Of a stretch of 11,115 nt of DNA, positions 7,628-11,115 are shown piece by piece (within the stretch, counting starts at the first letter, position 1; each line of letters opens with the position of its first letter). A model generated the notes under the pieces. The model was given only the letters and a program-made list of their open reading frames with translations, had not been told where the DNA came from and searched no databases. The DNA comes from CAYLNH01 sp964384625 (GTDB taxonomy: Bacteria > Verrucomicrobiota > Lentisphaeria > JABSQK01). A program made the position numbers and the translations under genes. The stretch is from assembly GCA_964384625.1 (NCBI GenBank), contig CAYLNH010000245.1, positions 1 through 11,115 on the forward strand, in the 5' to 3' direction.

Positions 7628-7669
7628 CCCGCTGCCAAACTGAACGACACACAATGCCAGGAGCGCCTG

Positions 7670-8716
7670 ATGAGCCGTGATTGGAATGAAGTCCCCCGTG
7701 CCGAAGCCAAGCCCGATTTCAATAACCTGCTCGCCGTGCTGCGCTGTGAAACACCGCCGCGGCCGACCCTGTTCGAATTCTTCCTCAACGGGCCCCTGCA
7801 TGACCGCCTGTGCCAGGGGGCCGTCGCCGACGATGAGCCCGATGCCGGCCCCAAAACCGTGATTCAGGCCTTCTATAACGCCGGCTACGACTACGTTACC
7901 ATGGGCGTGCCCGGGTTCCATTTCCCGGCCGCCGAACGGGAGCACGCGCAGACCGTCTCCCTTAATGACGGCCAGGTGATCGCCGACCGCGAATCCTTCG
8001 AAGCTTACGGCTGGGTCGATCCCGATGCGGCCGACTATGATATCCTCGATCGCCTCGCCCCCGAACTGCCGGACGGCATGAAGTTCATCGTCAACGGCCC
8101 CGGCGGCGTCGAGGAGAACGTCATCAAACTCGTCGGCTACGAAAATCTCTGCTTCATGATGGCGGACGATCCGGAACTGGTCGACGACATCTTCGAAGGT
8201 GTCGGCAGCCGTTTGGCGCGCTACTACGAGAACGTCGTCAAACACGAGTCGGTCGGCGCCTGCATCTCGAACGACGACTGGGGGTTCAAGACCCAGCCGC
8301 TGTTGTCGACGGCGCAGATGGAGCGCTATCTCTATCCCTGGCATAAACGGATTACGGACGCCATTCACGCCGGCGGCCGCCCCGCCATTCTGCATTCCTG
8401 CGGCAATCAGGCGACCACCATGGACGTGATCATCGACGAGTTGAACTACGACGGCAAGCACTCCTACGAGGATGCGATTCAGCCGGTGGAAGAGGCGTAC
8501 GAGCAGTACCAGGGGCGCATTGCCGTTCTCGGCGGCATCGACGTCGATTTCGTTGTGCGCGGCAAGCCGGAGGACATCTACGAACGCTCGAAGGCCATGC
8601 TCGACCGCGCCGCCGACCGCGGCGGCTACGGCCTCGGCACCGGCAACTCCGTGCCGCAATATGTGCCGGACGAAAACTACTTCGCCATGATCAACGCCGC
8701 CCTCGACCAGCGCTGA
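7670..8716 (+). CDS. Uroporphyrinogen decarboxylase (URO-D/MtaA-like) family protein
   Basis: A 348-residue TIM-barrel protein of the URO-D superfamily. The ATG at 7670 is favoured over an in-frame TTG at 7619 because AGGAG (7659-7663) sits 6 nt upstream. Features typical of the methyltransferase-like branch are NDDWGFKTQP (201-210), LHSCGN (241-246) with the H242-x-C244 pair that binds zinc in MtaA/CmuA-type methyltransferases, and GTGNSVPQYVP (323-333). The third zinc Cys of classical MtaA would fall near T324, but there is no Cys after 244. True haem-pathway HemE is unlikely, because these motifs and the gene context differ. The family usually moves methyl groups to or from corrinoid or related carriers. 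In this bacterial group many paralogues sit beside sugar-catabolism genes with undefined substrates. The gene is divergent from the DUF58 operon and convergent with the isomerase-like gene, which ends 12 nt away. Confidence 0.9.
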   Translation: MSRDWNEVPRAEAKPDFNNLLAVLRCETPPRPTLFEFFLNGPLHDRLCQGAVADDEPDAGPKTVIQAFYNAGYDYVTMGVPGFHFPAAEREHAQTVSLNDGQVIADRESFEAYGWVDPDAADYDILDRLAPELPDGMKFIVNGPGGVEENVIKLVGYENLCFMMADDPELVDDIFEGVGSRLARYYENVVKHESVGACISNDDWGFKTQPLLSTAQMERYLYPWHKRITDAIHAGGRPAILHSCGNQATTMDVIIDELNYDGKHSYEDAIQPVEEAYEQYQGRIAVLGGIDVDFVVRGKPEDIYERSKAMLDRAADRGGYGLGTGNSVPQYVPDENYFAMINAALDQR

Positions 8717-8731
8717 CCGCCGGCCCGGTCA
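8714..8731. terminator. Palindrome spanning two convergent stop codons
   Basis: TGACCG (8714-8719) and CGGTCA (8726-8731) form a perfect 6-bp inverted repeat with loop CCGGCC. The first arm begins with the TGA of the URO-D-like gene and the second ends with the complement of the TGA of the isomerase-like gene. It is symmetric for both strands and could act as a bidirectional terminator or 3'-end protector. No T-tract follows in either direction, so intrinsic termination is uncertain. Confidence 0.4.
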
Positions 8732-9568
8732 CTGCACGATCCGGCCGCGCAGCTTGCCCGGCGCCGCGGTCGGGCCGTCCGTCTCGGCGTCGAGCCGCCG
8801 CAGCGTCGCGAGCTCGCGCGGCAGATGCACATCATAGGGTTCCCAGCGGATCCATTCGCCGCTGAGGTAGCCGTCGAAGTCGATGGTCTTCAGCAGCTCC
8901 ATCGCGCGGACGTGATCGACAATGCCGGTGCCGATCGGGACCATGTTGATGCCGTCGCCGTCGCCGTCGTGGATGTGCAGATGCCGGATCCACGGCTTCA
9001 GGGCATCGAAGGCTTCGTCCATGGTCGCCAGGCCGTGGCGGATCGGATGCAGGATGTCCCAGTTCACCGCGATGTTCGGATGGTCCACGCGGCTGACGAC
9101 GGCGGCGACGTGTTTGGGGTCGCACCAGTCGTCATGGGTCTCCAGGCACAACGTCACATTGCGTTCGGCGGCGTGGCCGGCGACCTCGGCGAGACAGCCG
9201 GCAACCAGTTCGATCGCTGCCTCGCGATCGAGGCCCTCGGCGAGTTTGCCGCCGAAAACGCGGAGGCGCGCACAGCCCATGTCACCAGCGAGATCGATGC
9301 GTTCATGTGTTTCGTTGATGACCTGTTCCCGGCTTGCCGGATCGGCGTAGCGCAGGGACGTCGCCAGACACGACAGGGCGATGCCGGACGCGTCGACTGT
9401 GTTCTTCAGCGCGGCGCGCTCGTCGGCGGCAGCAGCGACTTCGATGCCGTGCTTGTGATTGGCGTCGAGCCGCGGTTCGATGGCGTCGTAACCGTATTCC
9501 TTGGCGGCAGCCAGGACTTCGTCGAGGGTAAGATCGGTCGTGGAGAAGGTCATGAACGAGAACTTCAT
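8729..9568 (-). CDS. Sugar phosphate isomerase/epimerase-like TIM-barrel protein
   Basis: A 279-residue member of the AP-endonuclease-2/xylose-isomerase-like superfamily, the usual length. The start at 9568 has AGGA 8 nt upstream; the longer frame adds repeat-derived sequence. Likely metal-site residues are in place: E143 in CLETHD (141-146), D171 and H174 in NWDILH (169-174), H198 and H200 in HLHIH (196-200), and E238 in SGEW (236-239). An N-terminal FMTFSTTDLTLDE segment and an IEPRLD strand (30-35) are typical of the fold. Such proteins isomerise or epimerise sugars, keto-sugars or inositols, or act as dehydratases, using a divalent metal in the cytoplasm. It lies 193 nt downstream of the Gfo/Idh/MocA gene on the same strand and probably shares its transcript. 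The substrate cannot be read from the sequence. Confidence 0.9.
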   Translation of the reverse strand: MKFSFMTFSTTDLTLDEVLAAAKEYGYDAIEPRLDANHKHGIEVAAAADERAALKNTVDASGIALSCLATSLRYADPASREQVINETHERIDLAGDMGCARLRVFGGKLAEGLDREAAIELVAGCLAEVAGHAAERNVTLCLETHDDWCDPKHVAAVVSRVDHPNIAVNWDILHPIRHGLATMDEAFDALKPWIRHLHIHDGDGDGINMVPIGTGIVDHVRAMELLKTIDFDGYLSGEWIRWEPYDVHLPRELATLRRLDAETDGPTAAPGKLRGRIVQ

Positions 9569-9761
9569 CGGATAGTTCCTTTGGGCAGTTTGGGATGGAA
9601 TAATTGGCGCTGCGCGCATCGGAAAGGGGCTTCCGTCTTCGCCAAGGCTTCGCCGGACAGGCTGCCCTTGGACCCCGGCAGCCCCCGTAGGGGGTACGCA
9701 TTGTGGCTTCGCCACCGGGTGCTCCCCCTGCTCCCCCACATTGTCTGCGCTTCGCGTTTGC
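9569..9761. other. 193-bp intergenic spacer packed with small palindromes
   Basis: This region lies between two same-strand genes. No coding sequence is credible. Reading frames extended into it give Arg/Pro-rich text with no domain. Next to the downstream gene it holds a normal ribosome-binding site. The rest is a repeat element (9621-9716) and a short tandem-like GCTCCCCCT/GCTCCCCCA pair at 9720-9738. No promoter with two good hexamers is visible, so the isomerase-like gene is probably read from the upstream oxidoreductase promoter. Confidence 0.55.
9621..9716. repeat. Composite intergenic repeat element, copy A
   Basis: In plus-strand order it contains GGAAAGGGGC (9621-9630), a 30-bp segment (9631-9660) resembling the repeat at 183-211, and a 19-bp block GCTGCCC…ACCCCGGC (9661-9679). 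A perfect CCCCC/GGGGG hairpin with a 3-nt loop (9682-9694) follows, then a GTGGC/GCCAC hairpin with loop TTC (9703-9715). Copy B at 10947-11018 has the same order but lacks the 30-bp segment and uses a different stem sequence. It is non-coding and its mobility or function is unknown. Confidence 0.5.
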
Positions 9762-10781
9762 TTACAGAATCACCACCTGGTTGGTTTTGTTTGACTCGCG
9801 GATCGCGTCGAGGACGCGCGAGAGCTGGAGCGCGTCTTCCGGCGTGACGGGGTAGGGGACTTCGCCACGCAGCGCCTGTGCGATCTCGCCGTATATAACA
9901 AACTGGTCGCCGTAACGGTCGGCGTCCAGGTCGAACTCGATGGTTTCTGCGTCTTCCGCTTTCATCGTCTTGAATTTCGTCGGGTCGTCCGGGCGCGCCG
10001 GGATCTGTTTGCCGACCTTCACGTGCCGGCCGTTGACCACGATGGTGCCGCGCGTGCCCTGGATGTACCAGTCCGGCAGGGGCTCGACGCCGACGGTGTA
10101 TTCGACCTGGACGACCGTGCCGTCCGCCAGTGTGATGAGGCCGAGAAAGACGTCCTCGGTGTCGCCCGGGTTGATCGTCTGCTTCATGCGGCCGTAGACG
10201 GACGTTGCCGGTGAGCCGGCGAGCAGGATCGACGGATCCACGATATGCGGACCCCAGTTGAGCAGATAGCCGCCGCCGTACCGGCTCTCGGTCTGCCAGT
10301 CGCAGCGCGTGCCGAAGCTGGTCACCGCCCGCCGAATCAGGAACACCTCCCCGATCGCCTGGTCCTCGTTGATGATGGTCTGCAGCTGGCGCAGGTCGCT
10401 GCTCCAGCGTGCCGGCAGCCACGGCAGCAGCCGCTTGCCCGTTGACTTCGCCGTGTCCACCAGCCGGCGGGCTTCGTCGACATTGACCGCCCATGGCTTG
10501 GTCACAAGGACGTCAACGCCGGCGTCGAGACAGTCGCAGGTCATCTGGCAGTGCTGGTCGCTGCGGGTGACGATGACGACGAGATCGAGATCCTCGTCGT
10601 GGAGCATCTTGTGGTAGTCGTCGTGGATGGCGCAGCCGAATCGTTCCTTCGCCTGGGTCTGGCGGTCGGCGTCGATATCGCAGGCGGCGATAAGTTCGAA
10701 GTCGTCGAGTTTCTCGATGGGATCGGCGTGCAGCGAGCTGCCGCTGCGGCCGTAGCCGAGGATAGCGGTACGGATGGTCAT
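9762..10781 (-). CDS. Gfo/Idh/MocA family NAD(P)-dependent oxidoreductase
   Basis: A 339-residue protein of normal family length. ATG 10781 is chosen because AAAGGAG lies 7 nt upstream and the Rossmann fold starts at once. The N-terminal nucleotide-binding domain shows GYGRSG (9-14) and a second-strand acidic end, CDID (34-37). The catalytic-lysine motif appears as TKP (94-96, K95) in place of the usual EKP. The C-terminal substrate domain contains the typical GGGYLLNWGPHIVD (169-182), with H179 and D182 in the expected active-site helix. These enzymes oxidise or reduce hydroxyl groups of sugars, inositols and glycosides in the cytoplasm. It is followed on the same strand by a xylose-isomerase-like protein, a frequent pairing in sugar and inositol catabolism. 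A TATATT box and a spaced direct repeat lie upstream. The exact substrate is unknown. Confidence 0.93.
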   Translation of the reverse strand: MTIRTAILGYGRSGSSLHADPIEKLDDFELIAACDIDADRQTQAKERFGCAIHDDYHKMLHDEDLDLVVIVTRSDQHCQMTCDCLDAGVDVLVTKPWAVNVDEARRLVDTAKSTGKRLLPWLPARWSSDLRQLQTIINEDQAIGEVFLIRRAVTSFGTRCDWQTESRYGGGYLLNWGPHIVDPSILLAGSPATSVYGRMKQTINPGDTEDVFLGLITLADGTVVQVEYTVGVEPLPDWYIQGTRGTIVVNGRHVKVGKQIPARPDDPTKFKTMKAEDAETIEFDLDADRYGDQFVIYGEIAQALRGEVPYPVTPEDALQLSRVLDAIRESNKTNQVVIL

Positions 10782-10806
10782 GGTGGCACTCCTTTGGGTG
10801 AAGCCC

Positions 10807-10812
10807 AATATA
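10807..10812 (-). promoter_or_regulatory. Minus-strand -10 box (TATATT) for the oxidoreductase gene
   Basis: TATATT reads on the minus strand 25 nt upstream of ATG 10781, giving a predicted leader of only about 20 nt that still contains the AAAGGAG ribosome site. The hexamer at the -35 position (GGTACT at 17 bp) is poor. That is consistent with a promoter depending on an activator bound upstream. Confidence 0.4.
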
Positions 10813-10850
10813 GCGTTCGCCCGCAGGGAGTACCTCGCCCGCCCGCACAA

Positions 10851-10879
10851 AAGTGCTGGAAAGGCTACACAAGTGCTGG
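10851..10879. promoter_or_regulatory. 20-bp-period direct repeat, possible activator site
   Basis: AAGTGCTGG occurs at 10851-10859 and again at 10871-10879, exactly 20 bp apart; both copies are preceded by CACA/ACAC-type sequence. The pair lies about 50-80 bp upstream of the predicted start of transcription of the oxidoreductase gene. Tandem sites about two helical turns apart are typical of AraC-family activators. The repeat is seen directly; the regulator is inferred and not encoded in this window. Confidence 0.4.
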
Positions 10880-10946
10880 TGTCCGGCTGCTGCTCCGCGC
10901 CATTGCCGGCGTGGGAAGGATCCAGCAGGGGGGGCGTTTCGCGTGA

Positions 10947-11018
10947 GGAAAAGGGGCGCTGCCCTTTGAACCCCGGCTCCGCCACGGCGGACAAGCATCG
11001 GCGGTGGCTCCCGGCACC
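10947..11018. repeat. Composite intergenic repeat element, copy B
   Basis: Plus-strand order is GGAAAAGGGGC (10947-10957), a 20-bp block GCTGCCC…ACCCCGGC (10958-10977) nearly identical to 9661-9679, then a perfect TCCGCC/GGCGGA palindrome (10978-10991). It continues with ACAAGC, a GCATCG stretch and GGTGGCTCCCGGCACC-type sequence that roughly parallels copy A. The stem differs in sequence from copy A but keeps full pairing. Positions 10984-10996 are identical to 197-209. Confidence 0.5.
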
Positions 11019-11115
11019 CCAAAGTTTGGCGCTTTGCGCTTTTGGAAGTGCGCTGCGCGTGGTAAGCCCTCGATTACTGCCCTTCTTTGCCTCGAGTCCC
11101 GACTCTCAAGAGGTT

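Larger units (their letters stand above)
10782..11115. other. Gene-free region upstream of the oxidoreductase gene
   Basis: This 334-nt stretch has no supportable gene. Frames across it translate to Arg/Pro/Gly-rich text without motifs. From left to right it holds the ribosome site and -10 box of the oxidoreductase gene, a direct repeat pair (10851-10879), and a composite palindromic repeat (10947-11018). It ends with low-complexity GCGCTTT/GCGCTTTT and TGCGCTGCGCG runs around 11030-11060. Nothing recognisable is seen from 11061 to the end. Confidence 0.6.

Noticed and set aside
7431..7652. Longer DUF58 start giving a lipobox-like LLGC before the family domain
   Set aside because: The extension is a translation of the AT-rich promoter and leader. 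DUF58 proteins of this type are cytosolic and about 300 residues, which fits the TTG at 7430.
7604..8659. A 351-codon minus-strand open frame opposite the URO-D-like gene
   Set aside because: Antisense to a gene with strong family motifs and a good ribosome site; no domain of its own.
9621..9760. CRISPR-like array suggested by several small palindromes
   Set aside because: The palindromes differ in sequence and spacing, and there are no regular direct repeats with unique spacers.
9569..9761. Possible small gene or riboswitch between the oxidoreductase and isomerase-like genes
   Set aside because: No frame has a ribosome site with a plausible peptide, and the hairpins do not match a riboswitch class I recognise. 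The sequence is better explained as repeat DNA.

Overview
The window is GC-rich bacterial DNA whose gene families are typical of the Planctomycetota–Verrucomicrobiota–Lentisphaerota group or similar free-living lineages such as Hydrogenedentota. The clues are a DUF58/BatA/vWA operon, a methyltransferase-like member of the uroporphyrinogen decarboxylase (URO-D) family, and a Gfo/Idh/MocA dehydrogenase next to a xylose-isomerase-like TIM-barrel protein. No rRNA or single-copy marker is present, so this placement is an inference from gene content. I see no tRNA, CRISPR array, integrase, transposase or phage gene.

Left part (237-7430, minus strand): a four-gene operon read right to left. It begins with a DUF58 protein (TTG start), followed by a secreted TPR-repeat protein, a BatA-type membrane vWA protein, and a second membrane protein combining a vWA domain with a glutamine-amidotransferase-like domain. 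The last two genes overlap by 14 nt. In this family such genes usually follow a MoxR AAA+ ATPase. Here the ATPase is absent and a divergent, unrelated gene occupies its expected position. The likely role is a cell-envelope-associated, metal-dependent protein-assembly or stress system, driven by an ATPase encoded elsewhere.

Middle (7431-7669): a 239-bp divergent intergenic region. It has a perfect TATAAT for the minus-strand operon, a 6-bp inverted repeat just upstream of that box, and a weaker TATATT box for the plus-strand gene.

Right part (7670-10781): a plus-strand URO-D/MtaA-like gene converges on two minus-strand genes, a Gfo/Idh/MocA oxidoreductase and then a sugar-phosphate isomerase/epimerase-like protein. 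This suggests catabolism of sugars, polyols or their methylated derivatives. A perfect inverted repeat covers both convergent stop codons. A direct repeat with an exact 20-bp period lies upstream of the oxidoreductase promoter and resembles an AraC-type operator in layout.

The non-coding stretches 1-236, 9569-9761 and 10782-11115 carry related short palindromic repeats. The copies at 9621-9716 and 10947-11018 share flanks and architecture but have different stem sequences. The first also carries a 30-bp insert that resembles the repeat at 183-211.
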